A program made the translations under genes and the position numbers. The notes under the pieces were generated by a model. That model did not search any database. It saw only the letters and a program-made list of their open reading frames with translations, and had not been told where the DNA came from. DNA of 64,000 bases from Fervidobacterium thailandense (GTDB lineage Bacteria; Thermotogota; Thermotogae; Thermotogales; Fervidobacteriaceae): contig NZ_LWAF01000007.1 of NCBI RefSeq assembly GCF_001719065.1, positions 29,554 to 93,553 on the forward strand, read 5' to 3'. Numbering within the stretch: position 1 is the stretch's first letter; each line of letters starts with the position of its first letter. Of this stretch, positions 9,963 to 19,457 are shown piece by piece.

Positions 9963-10265
9963 TTACGCTTGTAGTTCTTTAATTACGTAACCTTCTGCTA
10001 GCTTAACGATAGCCTTTTTCCATTCCTTGGTGTAACCTTCCCTTGCAGAATAGCCCCTTCTCAAGTCTCTCTTTGGCTTTGGCTTCACGATTACGGTGTT
10101 TACCCTTTCAACCTTGACGTTGAAAAGTTTTTCAACGGCTTCCTTTATCTGGGTCTTGTTGGCGTTCTTGTCGACCTCGAAAACGTACTCCCTGTTGGCT
10201 CTTAAGTTCATCGCTTTTTCACTGATTATGGGCCTGATGATTATATCCGCGTATTCTTTCCTCAT
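9963..10265 (-). CDS. rplW: 50S ribosomal protein L23
   Basis: Tunnel-exit protein that docks trigger factor and SRP. The 100 residues contain [13 protein letters not shown] and [19 protein letters not shown], the family signature. The ATG overlaps the rplD stop (10262-10265), so the pair is coupled. Standard S10 operon order L4-L23-L2. Confidence 0.97.
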   Translation of the reverse strand: MRKEYADIIIRPIISEKAMNLRANREYVFEVDKNANKTQIKEAVEKLFNVKVERVNTVIVKPKPKRDLRRGYSAREGYTKEWKKAIVKLAEGYVIKELQA

Positions 10266-10933
10266 TTTCCGAGCACCTCCTCGATTTTGCGAACGGTGCC
10301 CTCGGTAAGGACAACCTTCGTAGCGTTGATGATATCGTAGACGTTCAATCCATCAACGTTCAATGGATTCCCGTTGTTCGGATTATCCGCTATGATTACC
10401 TTTACACCTGGAATGTTTCTACCCGACAGTTTGACGTTCTCGTAAACGGGTTCCTTCTTTGGCAATACGAAAAGAACTTTCTCGTCAGCGATTCCAAGGT
10501 TTTTCAGAACGTTCTTCAGCTGTTTTGTTTGAGGCTTATCGAATCGGATGTCGCTAAGAACGATGAGGTTACCCTCTCTGAATCTTACAGAGAGCGCCGA
10601 TCTGAGTGCAAGTCTCTTCATTTTTTTGTTAAGTCTCTTGAGGTAATTCTTCGGTTTTGGACCGTGCGCAACACCACCGTGTCTCCAGTGAATAGCCCTG
10701 ATCGAGCCTTGCCTTGCCCTACCGGTGTGTTTCTGTGGCCACGGTTTTCTTCCACCACCGGAAACCTCGCCTCTGGTCTTGGTTGACGCCGTTCCTGCTC
10801 TTGCATTTGTAAGCTGCATGTCGATGTAACGCCACATCACGTCGTAGTTCGGCTCGATGTTGAAAACTTCATCGCTTATCTCGATCGTGCCTATCTTTTC
10901 TCCAACAATGTTGTAGAGTGCTACTTGTGCCAT
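10262..10933 (-). CDS. rplD: 50S ribosomal protein L4
   Basis: Tunnel-constriction protein; in E. coli it is also the S10 operon repressor. At 223 residues it carries the extended loop with [26 protein letters not shown] sequence ([16 protein letters not shown]) and the [20 protein letters not shown] region. The ATG has a GGGAGG site. It sits 45 bases after rplC and overlaps rplW. Confidence 0.97.
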   Translation of the reverse strand: MAQVALYNIVGEKIGTIEISDEVFNIEPNYDVMWRYIDMQLTNARAGTASTKTRGEVSGGGRKPWPQKHTGRARQGSIRAIHWRHGGVAHGPKPKNYLKRLNKKMKRLALRSALSVRFREGNLIVLSDIRFDKPQTKQLKNVLKNLGIADEKVLFVLPKKEPVYENVKLSGRNIPGVKVIIADNPNNGNPLNVDGLNVYDIINATKVVLTEGTVRKIEEVLGK

Positions 10934-10978
10934 ACCTTTTCCTCCCTTACATCATTTTCGGAGCACGTCCTTGTTCCG

Positions 10979-11608
10979 TTATTTCTTCGGCTTCACCGCA
11001 CTCCTTATCAGAACAAGGCTGCCCCTCGCTCCTGGCACTCCACCTTTGACCGCTAAAAGATGATTTTCGACATCTATTTTGACGACTTCGGAATTGAGAA
11101 TGGTAACCCTTTCATTTCCGTACCTTCCAGGCATCTTCTTACCCTTGAATATCCTTGCCGGTTCGGTGTGCTGACCAACGGAACCAAGCTCTCTGTGGAA
11201 CTTCGCACCGTGTGACCTGGGACCACCTTGGAAGTTCCATCTCTTCATTGCACCGGCGAAACCTCTACCTTTTGACCAACCCGTAATGTCTATTTTATCG
11301 CCTTCTTCGAAAATTGCAACGGTGATTTCCTGACCAACGGTGTACTTGTCGACATCGTCAACTCTGAATTCCTTGAGTACCCTCATTGGCTTGAGGTTGG
11401 CTTTCTTGAATACTCCAAGCATCGGTTTGGTGACCTTTTTTTCGCTTACTTCTTCAAAACCGAGCTGGATGGCGTTGTAACCGTCCTTCTCAACTGTCTT
11501 CTTCTGAACAACGTAACACGGACCGGCTTTCAACACGGTCACAGGAATAACTTTATCATCTTTCCACAATCTCGTCATTCCTATCTTTCGGGCGATTATA
11601 AATTTCAT
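10979..11608 (-). CDS. rplC: 50S ribosomal protein L3
   Basis: Early-assembly protein of the large subunit. I choose the ATG at 11608 (209 residues, MKFIIARKIGMTRLW), seven bases after GGAGGTG. A longer frame to 11632 would overlap the rpsJ stop and lacks a ribosome site. The central loop GWSKGRGFAGAMKRW and HRELGSVGQHTEPARIFKGK are diagnostic. It follows rpsJ by 20 bases. Confidence 0.97.
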   Translation of the reverse strand: MKFIIARKIGMTRLWKDDKVIPVTVLKAGPCYVVQKKTVEKDGYNAIQLGFEEVSEKKVTKPMLGVFKKANLKPMRVLKEFRVDDVDKYTVGQEITVAIFEEGDKIDITGWSKGRGFAGAMKRWNFQGGPRSHGAKFHRELGSVGQHTEPARIFKGKKMPGRYGNERVTILNSEVVKIDVENHLLAVKGGVPGARGSLVLIRSAVKPKK

Positions 11609-11628
11609 CTCAAAACACCTCCAAGGTC

Positions 11629-11937
11629 TCACAAGTTGATTTCAACATCTACACCGGCTGGAAGGTTTATCTTCATGAGTGCGTCGATCGTTTTCGGGTT
11701 CGGATCGATGATATCGATTAACCTTTTGTGAACCTTCTTTTCGAATTGTTCTCGCGAATCCTTGTGTTTTAACGGTGATCTCAAAACAACGTACAAAGTC
11801 CTCTCCGTGGGGAGTGGAATGGGACCTGACACCTTTGCGTTTGTTTGCTTTGCAACTTCGACAATTTTCTTTGCAGACTCATCAAGCAACCTGTGGTCGT
11901 AAGCTTTCAACCTTATTCTTATTTTCTGACCAGGCAT
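11629..11937 (-). CDS. rpsJ: 30S ribosomal protein S10
   Basis: Small-subunit head protein, also NusE in antitermination complexes. The 102 residues begin [19 protein letters not shown] and contain [18 protein letters not shown], both typical. An 84-bp gap separates it from tuf and holds a terminator-like hairpin. I see no convincing separate promoter in that gap, so transcription probably reads through from the str genes. Confidence 0.98.
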   Translation of the reverse strand: MPGQKIRIRLKAYDHRLLDESAKKIVEVAKQTNAKVSGPIPLPTERTLYVVLRSPLKHKDSREQFEKKVHKRLIDIIDPNPKTIDALMKINLPAGVDVEINL

Positions 11938-11957
11938 GCCTTACCCTCCTTCGCTTG

Positions 11958-11977
11958 AAAAAGGGGGGAAGCCCCCC
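11958..11977 (-). terminator. Terminator-like hairpin between tuf and rpsJ
   Basis: On the minus strand a run of G and a run of C (six G:C pairs, four- or five-base loop) are followed directly by TTTTTC, as in an intrinsic terminator. It lies between tuf and rpsJ inside the ribosomal cluster, so it may be a partial terminator or attenuator that lets the str genes be expressed more than the S10 genes. Confidence 0.7.
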
Positions 11978-12021
11978 CTGCTTTTACCAAGGCTTTTCCG
12001 ATTCGGTTTTAGCTCAAGCTA

Positions 12022-13224
12022 TTACTCGATTATTTCCGTAACAACACCTGCACCAACGGTCTTTCCACCTTCGCGGACCGCAAACCTCATACCTTTTTCG
12101 ATAGCGACCGGGTAGATGAGTTCGATCGTCATTTCGAGGTTGTCACCAGGCATGACCATTTCAACACCAGCTGGGAGGTCGACGATTTCACCGGTGACGT
12201 CAGCAGTTCTGATGTAGAATTGTGGTTTGTAACCCTTTGTGAACGGAGTGTGCCTACCGCCCTCTTCTTTCTTGAGGACGTAGATGTTTGCTTTGAACTT
12301 CTTGTGTGGTGTGATGGAACCGGGTTTTGCAAGAACTTGTCCTCTTTCAACTTCATCCTTGTCAATACCCCTGAGGAGACAACCAACGTTGTCACCAGCG
12401 ATTGCTTCATCGAGTTCTTTCCTGAACATTTCAACACTTGTAATAACTGTCTTCTTGATCTCGTAGCTCAAACCGATAATTTCGGCTTCAACACCCGGTT
12501 TGATGACGCCACGTTCGATCCTTCCTGTAACAACCGTACCCCTACCGGTGATCGAGAAGACGTCTTCAATTGGCATAAGGAATGGTTTGTCGATTTCACG
12601 AACTGGTTCTGGTATGTAGTTGTCCATGGCGTCGAGGAGTTCCTTTATCGGTTTGTAAGCGGGATCGTTTGGATCGTTACCAGCTTCGATTGCTTTGAGA
12701 GCGGAACCCCTGATAACGGGGAGTTCATCGCCGGGGAATTCGTACTTGTTGAGCAGGTCCCTAACTTCCATTTCAACAAGGTCGACAAGCTCGGGATCGT
12801 CAACCATGTCAACCTTGTTGATAAAAACGATTATGTAAGGAACGTTAACCTGCCTTGCAAGAAGCACGTGTTCCCTTGTCTGTGGCATTGGACCGTCCGT
12901 TGCTGCGACAACGAGGATTGCACCGTCCATCTGTGCAGCACCGGTGATCATGTTCTTGATGTAGTCAGCGTGACCAGGGCAGTCAATGTGTGCATAGTGT
13001 CTCTTTTCAGTCTGGTACTCAACGTGGGTGATGTTGATGGTAATACCTCTTGCCCTTTCTTCTGGAGCCTTGTCAATCATTTCGTAGGGTGTGTAGTCTG
13101 CAAGTCCGAGGAGCGAGCAGTACTTTGTGATAGCTGCTGTGAGTGTTGTCTTACCGTGGTCGATGTGTCCGATCGTTCCAACGTTCACGTGTGGCTTGGT
13201 CCTTACAAATTTTTCCTTTGCCAT
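12022..13224 (-). CDS. tuf: Elongation factor Tu
   Basis: GTPase that delivers aminoacyl-tRNA to the ribosome. At 400 residues it has normal length. G1 is GHIDHGKT at residues 19-26; DCPGHADY and NKVDMVDD give G3 and G4. Domains 2 and 3 are complete, ending [10 protein letters not shown]. The ATG has GGAGGG upstream. It lies 42 bases after fusA, the standard str order. Antisense reading frames over this gene are shadows of its codon bias. Confidence 0.99.
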   Translation of the reverse strand: MAKEKFVRTKPHVNVGTIGHIDHGKTTLTAAITKYCSLLGLADYTPYEMIDKAPEERARGITINITHVEYQTEKRHYAHIDCPGHADYIKNMITGAAQMDGAILVVAATDGPMPQTREHVLLARQVNVPYIIVFINKVDMVDDPELVDLVEMEVRDLLNKYEFPGDELPVIRGSALKAIEAGNDPNDPAYKPIKELLDAMDNYIPEPVREIDKPFLMPIEDVFSITGRGTVVTGRIERGVIKPGVEAEIIGLSYEIKKTVITSVEMFRKELDEAIAGDNVGCLLRGIDKDEVERGQVLAKPGSITPHKKFKANIYVLKKEEGGRHTPFTKGYKPQFYIRTADVTGEIVDLPAGVEMVMPGDNLEMTIELIYPVAIEKGMRFAVREGGKTVGAGVVTEIIE

Positions 13225-13266
13225 ACCTCTGTGCCCTCCTTCTTCCCATGGTGGATTGGGAATTTA

Positions 13267-15345
13267 TTACTCTTTCTTGAGAATCTTTTCAGCAACTTTG
13301 TCTGGAACCCTTTCGTAATGTGATAGTGTCATCACGTAATTAGCTCTACCTTGTGACAATGATCTCAACGTGGTCGCGTAACCAAACATCTCACTCAATG
13401 GAACAAGTGCTTTTACAACCCTCAAATGGCCCCTTGTTTCGAGTGCGTCGATGTGTGCACGTCTGGAGTTCAAGTCCGCTATTATGTTACCCATGTACTC
13501 TTCCGGTGTGGTTACCTCAACACGCATGATGGGTTCAAGCAAAGCCGGACTACCCTTTTGCATTGCCTCTTTGAATGCCATGCTCGCGGCAATCTTAAAC
13601 GCCATTTCGGAGGAGTCAACCTCGTGGTACGAACCATCCACGAGCGTGGCTTTAATTCCAACCACCGGGTAACCGGCCAGTTCTCCAACTTGCATCGCTT
13701 CCCTGATACCTTCTTCAATTGCCGGAATGTACTGCTTCGGTATAACTCCGCCAACTGTTTTGTCAACAAATTCAAACGTTTTGTCCAACGGTAGTGGCTC
13801 GAATTCAATGATAACGTGTCCGTACTGACCTCTACCACCACTCTGCCTGATGTACTTACCTTCAGTCTTGACTGGCTTGGTGATGGTTTCCCTGTATGCA
13901 ACCTGAGGCTTACCTACACGAACGTTAACACCGAATTCTCTCTTAAGTCTGTCCACGATGATTTCAAGGTGCAGCTCTCCCATTCCAGCGAGGATCGTTT
14001 CTCCAGTTTCCTGATCCACGTAAGCTCTCAGAGATGGATCTTCCTCGAGCAACGCTTGTAACGCTTTGGATAACTTCGTCTCATCGTCCTTGGTCACCGG
14101 TTCGATTGCAATGGAAATAACCGGTTCCGGGAATTCCATCTTTTCAAGAACAACAAACGTCTTTTCGTCACAAATTGTGTCGCCCGTAATGGTGCTCTTC
14201 ATTCCAATGACTCCAACAATATCACCTGCTCGGATGTAATCCACGTCTTCTCGCTTGTCCGCATGGAGGAATATCAAGCGCGAGACACGCTCTTTAACGT
14301 TTTTCGTGGTGTTGATGACGTAATTACCTTTTTCTAAGCGCCCGCTGTAAACTCTCAAGAATGTTAATTTTCCAACGTACGGGTCGGCCTGAATCTTGAA
14401 AGCGTATGCCACAAATGGACCATCTTCTTTTGGGTAAACGAAAACTTCATTTCCGTCCTTGTCAAATCCCCTCACCGGCGGAAGATCGAGCGGCGAAGGG
14501 AGGTACCTGACAACACCATCGAGCAACGGTTGAATTCCCATGTTCATCTTTGCTGAACCACAAAAAACTGGTGTTCCGAGCCCTGCTATCGTTAATCTCC
14601 TGAGGGCCGCATGAATTTGCTCAGCTGTCGGTTCTTCACCTTCAAGATACAGCTCCATGATCTCGTCGTCGACTTCAGCTATCTTCTCGATCATGTCCTC
14701 ACGAGCTTCCTCAGCTTTATCTAAATACTCGGCCGGAATGTCCTCATAAACCATCTCCGTACCCTCAGGATTAAGCCAACGAATCGCCTTCATCTCTATA
14801 AGGTCGATGACACCTTTAAAATCACTCTCGGCGCCCATTGGTATCTGAACTGGGATTGGGTGAGCACCGAGCCTTTCGACCATGGATTGAACCGCCATTT
14901 CAAAGTCGGCACCGGTCTTGTCCATCTTGTTCATAAAGGCAATTCTTGGAACTTTGTACTTATCAGCCTGGCGCCAAACGGTTTCCGACTGAGGCTCGAC
15001 TCCTGCCGTTGCATCGAATATAGCAATTGCGCCATCGAGGACTCTCAAAGAACGCTCAACCTCGATGGTGAAATCAACGTGACCAGGAGTGTCGATGATG
15101 TTTATTCTGTGACCTTTCCAGAAACACGTTGTTGCAGCCGATGTGATGGTGATACCACGTTCTTTTTCCTGAATCATCCAGTCCATTGTGGCCGTTCCAT
15201 CATCGACACTACCTATCTGGTGCTTACGACCGGTAAAGAACAAGATACGCTCGGTAGTCGTAGTCTTACCGGCATCAATATGAGCCATTATTCCTATGTT
15301 TCTAAGCTTATCCAGGTCAACATATAAGGCTTTGATCTCTTCCAT
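13267..15345 (-). CDS. fusA: Elongation factor G
   Basis: GTPase that drives translocation and, with RRF, ribosome recycling. At 692 residues it is full length. G1 is AHIDAGKT at residues 21-28, followed by DTPGHVDF and [10 protein letters not shown]. Domain IV has the GGRGQYGHV loop. The ATG has a GAGGAGG site. It follows rpsG by 81 bases and precedes tuf. Confidence 0.99.
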   Translation of the reverse strand: MEEIKALYVDLDKLRNIGIMAHIDAGKTTTTERILFFTGRKHQIGSVDDGTATMDWMIQEKERGITITSAATTCFWKGHRINIIDTPGHVDFTIEVERSLRVLDGAIAIFDATAGVEPQSETVWRQADKYKVPRIAFMNKMDKTGADFEMAVQSMVERLGAHPIPVQIPMGAESDFKGVIDLIEMKAIRWLNPEGTEMVYEDIPAEYLDKAEEAREDMIEKIAEVDDEIMELYLEGEEPTAEQIHAALRRLTIAGLGTPVFCGSAKMNMGIQPLLDGVVRYLPSPLDLPPVRGFDKDGNEVFVYPKEDGPFVAYAFKIQADPYVGKLTFLRVYSGRLEKGNYVINTTKNVKERVSRLIFLHADKREDVDYIRAGDIVGVIGMKSTITGDTICDEKTFVVLEKMEFPEPVISIAIEPVTKDDETKLSKALQALLEEDPSLRAYVDQETGETILAGMGELHLEIIVDRLKREFGVNVRVGKPQVAYRETITKPVKTEGKYIRQSGGRGQYGHVIIEFEPLPLDKTFEFVDKTVGGVIPKQYIPAIEEGIREAMQVGELAGYPVVGIKATLVDGSYHEVDSSEMAFKIAASMAFKEAMQKGSPALLEPIMRVEVTTPEEYMGNIIADLNSRRAHIDALETRGHLRVVKALVPLSEMFGYATTLRSLSQGRANYVMTLSHYERVPDKVAEKILKKE

Positions 15346-15426
15346 AGTTTCCTCCTCAAACCTGGCCGCGCCCGATTGTTCCGAACGCGAACCGATTTCC
15401 TTAGTTGTTGTTAAATCTATAAAGGA

Positions 15427-15894
<468 letters not shown>

Positions 15895-15922
15895 TCAAGT
15901 CCCTCCTCATTCGCTACCTGGA

Positions 15923-16327
15923 TTACTTCTTACCCTTAGCAGCTGCCGCCGCACCCGCTTTCGGCCTCTTAGCACCGTACTTACTTCTGCTCTGTCTCCT
16001 GTTTTCAACACCAGCAGCATCGAGAGCCCCACGGATGATCTTGTACCTGACACCCGGTAGGTCCTTGACCCTTCCACCCCTAACAAGAACAATCGAGTGC
16101 TCTTGCAAGTTGTGACCAATACCCGGGATGTAGGCCGTAACCTCGATACCATTGCTCAACCTAACCTTTGCGATCTTTCGCAGAGCCGAGTTCGGCTTTT
16201 TCGGTGTCATCGTGGAAACCCTAACACAAACTCCGCGTTTCTGTGGGTGACCCTGAAGTGCTGGAGCCTTGGATTTGTACTTAACCTTTTCCCTTCCGTG
16301 CCTAACAAGCTGATTAATAGTTGGCAT
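15923..16327 (-). CDS. rpsL: 30S ribosomal protein S12
   Basis: Decoding-site protein, the classical streptomycin-resistance target. I choose the ATG at 16327 (134 residues, [18 protein letters not shown]), five bases after GGAGGGAGGG; the frame is open further upstream but crosses the promoter. [22 protein letters not shown], read in pieces, and [18 protein letters not shown] are diagnostic; Lys occupies the usual streptomycin-sensitive position in PKKPNS. The tail after the core is Ala/Lys-rich ([11 protein letters not shown]). It is the first gene of the long minus-strand cluster. Confidence 0.98.
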   Translation of the reverse strand: MPTINQLVRHGREKVKYKSKAPALQGHPQKRGVCVRVSTMTPKKPNSALRKIAKVRLSNGIEVTAYIPGIGHNLQEHSIVLVRGGRVKDLPGVRYKIIRGALDAAGVENRRQSRSKYGAKRPKAGAAAAAKGKK

Positions 16328-16361
16328 CTTAACCCTCCCTCCAGAAATCATATCGTGTGAT

Positions 16362-16390
16362 ATTATAACCACGCTTCTTCGAAAAAACAA
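16362..16390 (-). promoter_or_regulatory. Promoter of the str-S10-spc cluster
   Basis: On the minus strand TTGTTT (16385-16390) is followed by a 17-base spacer and a perfect TATAAT (16362-16367), about 35 bases before the rpsL ATG. It is the best sigma-70-type promoter upstream of rpsL and is probably the main start for the whole translation cluster. Confidence 0.8.
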
Positions 16391-16473
16391 TAAAGCCAGT
16401 GTGAATTTTTTGTTGCATACACCCAGTCGGGCGTTTGCAAACATCCAAAGAAGAAAACGAACAGGTTTACTAC

Positions 16474-16502
16474 CAAAAATAAGGGCGCTAAGGTTAGCGC
16501 CC
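16474..16502 (-). terminator. Intrinsic terminator of the tRNA-Val/tRNA-Gln operon
   Basis: A nine-base-pair stem (GGGCGCTAA / TTAGCGCCC, two-base apparent loop) is followed on the minus strand by TTATTTTT. It lies just downstream of tRNA-Gln and isolates it from the rpsL promoter. The plus strand also has five T after the stem. Confidence 0.85.
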
Positions 16503-16513
16503 TTTTTCGTTCG

Positions 16514-16588
16514 TGGCTGGGGCGGTAGGACTCGAACCTACACAACCGGAGCCAAAGTCCGGGGTCCTGCCAATTAGACGACGCCCCA
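16514..16588 (-). tRNA. tRNA-Gln (anticodon TTG)
   Basis: A 75-base cloverleaf with a TGGGGCG/CGCCCCA acceptor stem, anticodon stem CCGGA/TCCGG with loop CTTTGGC (anticodon TTG), T-loop TTCGAGT, discriminator G and an encoded CCA end. It follows tRNA-Val on the same transcript. Confidence 0.96.
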
Positions 16589-16663
16589 GCGCTAAAAGCG
16601 CCGTATCGCCAACTTCCAGAATGGAAGTGTGCGCCTCCAGCCACGTTAACTCAAGAAAAAAGC

Positions 16664-16738
16664 TGGTGGGTGCGGCAGGGATTGAACCTACGACCTCTTC
16701 CGCGTCAAGGAAGCGCTCTCCCACTGAGCTACGCACCC
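16664..16738 (-). tRNA. tRNA-Val (anticodon GAC)
   Basis: A 75-base cloverleaf with acceptor GGGTGCG/CGCACCC, anticodon stem CTTCC/GGAAG with loop TTGACGC (anticodon GAC), T-loop TTCAATC, discriminator A and an encoded CCA. The 75-base spacer to tRNA-Gln contains a CTTCCA/TGGAAG hairpin but no further tRNA that I can fold. Confidence 0.96.
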
Positions 16739-16757
16739 ACTCCAGCCAGCGTTACAC

Positions 16758-16786
16758 ATTTTACTATGAACCTTGAGTTCTGTCAA
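16758..16786 (-). promoter_or_regulatory. Promoter of the tRNA-Val/tRNA-Gln operon
   Basis: Minus strand TTGACA (16781-16786), 17-base spacer, TAAAAT (16758-16763), about 20 bases before the tRNA-Val 5' end. The -35 is perfect and the -10 is one base from consensus, as expected for a stable-RNA promoter. Confidence 0.88.
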
Positions 16787-16885
16787 GTACCTCTTTTCTC
16801 TGACCCCATCGAAAAGCAAAGTTGCTACAAGTAGGTTGCATGCTAACACGAAACGTTTAAAAGGCTAAAGCCGAAATTTTCCCGA

Positions 16886-16914
16886 TTTAGTTTTCGTAGA
16901 TCTCATGGTAAAAT
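16886..16914 (+). promoter_or_regulatory. Possible promoter before the 16964 gene
   Basis: TAAAAT at 16909-16914 lies 50 bases before the ATG; a weak TTTAGT sits 17 bases upstream. Only the -10 element is convincing. Confidence 0.4.
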
Positions 16915-16963
16915 ATCCGTAGCAGTTTTTTGGAAACATAAGTTAGAAACTGGGGGTTGAAGG

Positions 16964-17692
16964 ATGTTAGAACATGTCAAGCGGACTGAGTATATCAAAC
17001 AGTTTGTTGCCTTCCTGTTCTTCCTTGTTTTAGTTGCCTTTTCTTCCACAAAATTGCTAGCTGCGACGCTCTTTGGAGATTGGTACGGATTTTCACATGT
17101 TGATATATCGCCATTATTTTTACATTACACTCCACAAGTAAGTGACTCCGTTTCGTTTTTCGATAAGCTATCTATTTTCTACTCGTTCGAAAAGAGCTTT
17201 GATGTTAAGAATCCTAAACCTCTGTACGACGGCTTCACGCTGTTTTCGACTTTTTCGAGCTTCTTAAAACTCTCGGATGTTAAGTACTGGCAACGAGGAG
17301 GTTATTACGATCTGTGGTGTCAGTTAATCCAACTGAAACTATTTAATCAACGGGATAGTTTGAACATTAAGTTTGGGCTGGGACTCGGGTTATCTATAGA
17401 AAGTGTTTCTATTTCGCTGGGAAACTCAAAGTTTTTGGAGGATTTTGATGAATTCAGTTTTCCGCACGAAAATAGGGTTCACCTGCTAAACCTGCTGGCG
17501 AGATTCGTATTTAGCTTCGATATCCCAACAGGGCTAATTTACGCTTCCTATTTAAGGTACTCGATAGCTTTCAATGTAATCTGGACGGTTTTTGGCCCGT
17601 TTGCTGATCCTCTGGTGCTTGTTGAAGCACCTGATTTTGAACGCACCAGAACGCAGTGGCAACACAGTATAGCCTTCAAACTATCATTCTAA
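16964..17692 (+). CDS. Hypothetical envelope protein, possible outer-membrane beta-barrel
   Basis: I do not recognise the family. The 242 residues start with a basic segment and one hydrophobic stretch (about residues 13-33, FVAFLFFLVLVAFSSTKLLAA) that looks like an uncleaved or cleaved signal. The rest alternates hydrophobic and polar residues, rich in Phe, Tyr and Ser, and ends in Phe (AFKLSF). Such a C-terminal Phe is typical of outer-membrane barrels, so a toga or outer-membrane protein is a reasonable inference. A GGGGGTTGAAGG ribosome site precedes the ATG. It is first of three same-strand genes with the ABC-2 permease and an anchored protein. Confidence 0.7.
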   Translation: MLEHVKRTEYIKQFVAFLFFLVLVAFSSTKLLAATLFGDWYGFSHVDISPLFLHYTPQVSDSVSFFDKLSIFYSFEKSFDVKNPKPLYDGFTLFSTFSSFLKLSDVKYWQRGGYYDLWCQLIQLKLFNQRDSLNIKFGLGLGLSIESVSISLGNSKFLEDFDEFSFPHENRVHLLNLLARFVFSFDIPTGLIYASYLRYSIAFNVIWTVFGPFADPLVLVEAPDFERTRTQWQHSIAFKLSF

Positions 17693-17727
17693 GCTCGTGG
17701 ATAGTCGTTGCTACGGGAGATGAAACC

Positions 17728-18858
17728 ATGGTAGTGTTCCTAAAACTTTTAAAATTGGAGTTTCGCAGGTTCTTTCGAAGGCCATCCACATATCTCGCTA
17801 TAACGATTATGCCTCTTGTGTTACTTACACTTGGAGGACTCTTTTTCAAATCCCTTGGGGCTCAGAATCTAAGGATAGGAGTTTACAGCAAGGATAAGTC
17901 AGCGCTCTCTAAGTTCACCGTCGGTGTTGTGATGTCACTGTTCCAAGGTGGTACGGTTTCGTACGTTGGAAAGGATTACGAAGAAAAGCTTATGTCGGGG
18001 GAATACCATGCTGTAATCATCATACCGGAGGATTTCACATCATCGCTCTTTTCCGCAAAACGCACGAAACTTTACTACGTACCAAGCCCTGTGGACACAC
18101 ACCTTTCTGCAGCTGCGTTCTTGGTCTTCAAAAAGCTCTTTGACGATCTCGGGGGAGGTCCTTTCTTCAACCCACAGGTCCTCAGGCAAATGTACGTTTC
18201 AAAGAGTGTTCCGGCACCTGAACTTGTTACGGAAAAGGGGTTGGACTTTTCCCATGTATTCGCCCCAGCGTTAATATTCCTCACCATCATGTTCACTGGG
18301 TTAGTTATCGGAAGTGGGGTAATCGTACGTGATCGCGAGGAAAATCTTGCAACACATTACGCATTTGCAAACTTGTCACCGTTGAAAGTTGTGTTATTAA
18401 AGCTGCTACCAACGTTTGTTCTCGCAACCGTTGTAGGATTAGCTTCTTTTGGCTTATTCGTCGCCTCAGGTTTAAAGATCAAAACATCCGTTATTGCGCT
18501 GCTCGTTCTCAACAGCGCCATCTTCTATTCGACACTTGGATTGCTGATATCGACTTTCTCAAAATCTTCACTAACTGCCTACCTAATTGGTTCAACACTG
18601 AGCTTCCTGTTCCTTCTTAGCAGTGGTGCGCTGACACCAATTTCCTCATTGCCGTTGGCACTCAGGAAGACGGTAAAACTCATGCCCACCACAACGGCGG
18701 TGTACCTCACCCGCGTGATGCAGTTTTTTGGTGAATACGGGGTGAGTGATCTTTTAAAGGTTAACTCCGCGTTTACATGGACCCTGAGTATTGCAATGGT
18801 CTTGTTAATAATTCTAAGGTTGCGATTAGAACAGGCACCCTCGAAAACAATGAGGTGA
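17728..18858 (+). CDS. ABC-2 type transporter permease (orphan)
   Basis: Membrane subunit of an exporter of the ABC-2 class. The 376 residues show the class layout: one N-terminal helix (about residues 20-42, TYLAITIMPLVLLTLGGLFF), a soluble extracytoplasmic domain of about 150 residues, then five or six helices in the C-terminal half. The start is the ATG at 17728 after a GGGAG site; the frame is open upstream but overlaps the previous gene. No ATP-binding subunit is adjacent, so the ATPase must be encoded elsewhere. Substrate unknown. It follows the possible barrel protein by 35 bases and is followed after 5 bases by the anchored protein. Confidence 0.88.
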   Translation: MVVFLKLLKLEFRRFFRRPSTYLAITIMPLVLLTLGGLFFKSLGAQNLRIGVYSKDKSALSKFTVGVVMSLFQGGTVSYVGKDYEEKLMSGEYHAVIIIPEDFTSSLFSAKRTKLYYVPSPVDTHLSAAAFLVFKKLFDDLGGGPFFNPQVLRQMYVSKSVPAPELVTEKGLDFSHVFAPALIFLTIMFTGLVIGSGVIVRDREENLATHYAFANLSPLKVVLLKLLPTFVLATVVGLASFGLFVASGLKIKTSVIALLVLNSAIFYSTLGLLISTFSKSSLTAYLIGSTLSFLFLLSSGALTPISSLPLALRKTVKLMPTTTAVYLTRVMQFFGEYGVSDLLKVNSAFTWTLSIAMVLLIILRLRLEQAPSKTMR

Positions 18859-18863
18859 CCGGT

Positions 18864-19445
18864 ATGATAAAAAAGCTCATCTTGTTGGCAATTTTACTTA
18901 CCATCATATTTGTAATTTCCGAGATATCCAATCGTGAATTTAATACGTCTTTTGTGGCTTCAATTACCGAACCAAAAGGTTCGACTACCGAGTTGCCGGA
19001 CGTTAAGGAAAGCACAAGCTCGGAAACCGAACAAAACCGTACAACAACGGATGAAACTTCCGTGGTGATAGTCGCCAGGGAGGGAACCTATTCGAGCATT
19101 GACGAGTCCGAAACTAAAATTGATGAAGCGGAACGTATCTACGCTGATTTTCAAAAACTTGAGAGAATAATTCGACGATACCTGAGCGGTGGGCACAGAA
19201 TTTCGATGCTGAATTTTGGAACTTTGAAACAGTTTGGGTACCTTGGTGCCGAAGATCTTTATCTCGAAGATGGGTACGAAATTGGGTTTACACCTAAGAA
19301 TGATGGTTTTACCATATTTGTTAAGCCCAAAACGTTGCTGAACGCGGAAGTCACCGCCAAGCTTAAAGATAAGGCTAACATCCAATTAGATACGTTTAGT
19401 AACCCACGTTACGAATTTTGGATCAAAGCCTACAGAACACCTTAG
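18864..19445 (+). CDS. Hypothetical membrane-anchored extracytoplasmic protein
   Basis: No family recognised. I choose the ATG at 18864 (193 residues), five bases after the permease stop and behind a GAGGTGA site; the longer frame overlaps the permease. One N-terminal hydrophobic helix (about residues 4-20) is followed by a low-complexity Ser/Thr/Glu linker (about residues 30-70) and a compact C-terminal part containing LNFGTLKQFGYLGAEDL. The layout suggests an anchor, a linker and a periplasmic domain. It may work with the ABC-2 permease, but only position supports that. Confidence 0.72.
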   Translation: MIKKLILLAILLTIIFVISEISNREFNTSFVASITEPKGSTTELPDVKESTSSETEQNRTTTDETSVVIVAREGTYSSIDESETKIDEAERIYADFQKLERIIRRYLSGGHRISMLNFGTLKQFGYLGAEDLYLEDGYEIGFTPKNDGFTIFVKPKTLLNAEVTAKLKDKANIQLDTFSNPRYEFWIKAYRTP

Positions 19446-19457
19446 CCACCAGCGTTA

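Noticed and set aside
12220..13323. Long plus-strand reading frame (367 codons) antisense to tuf
   Set aside because: It lies wholly over tuf and the start of the fusA gap, is Cys- and Val-rich with no known motif, has no ribosome site, and follows from tuf codon bias.
16589..16663. Third tRNA or small RNA between tRNA-Val and tRNA-Gln
   Set aside because: The 75-base spacer has two small hairpins but no acceptor stem, T-loop or anticodon arm of proper size; probably a processed spacer.
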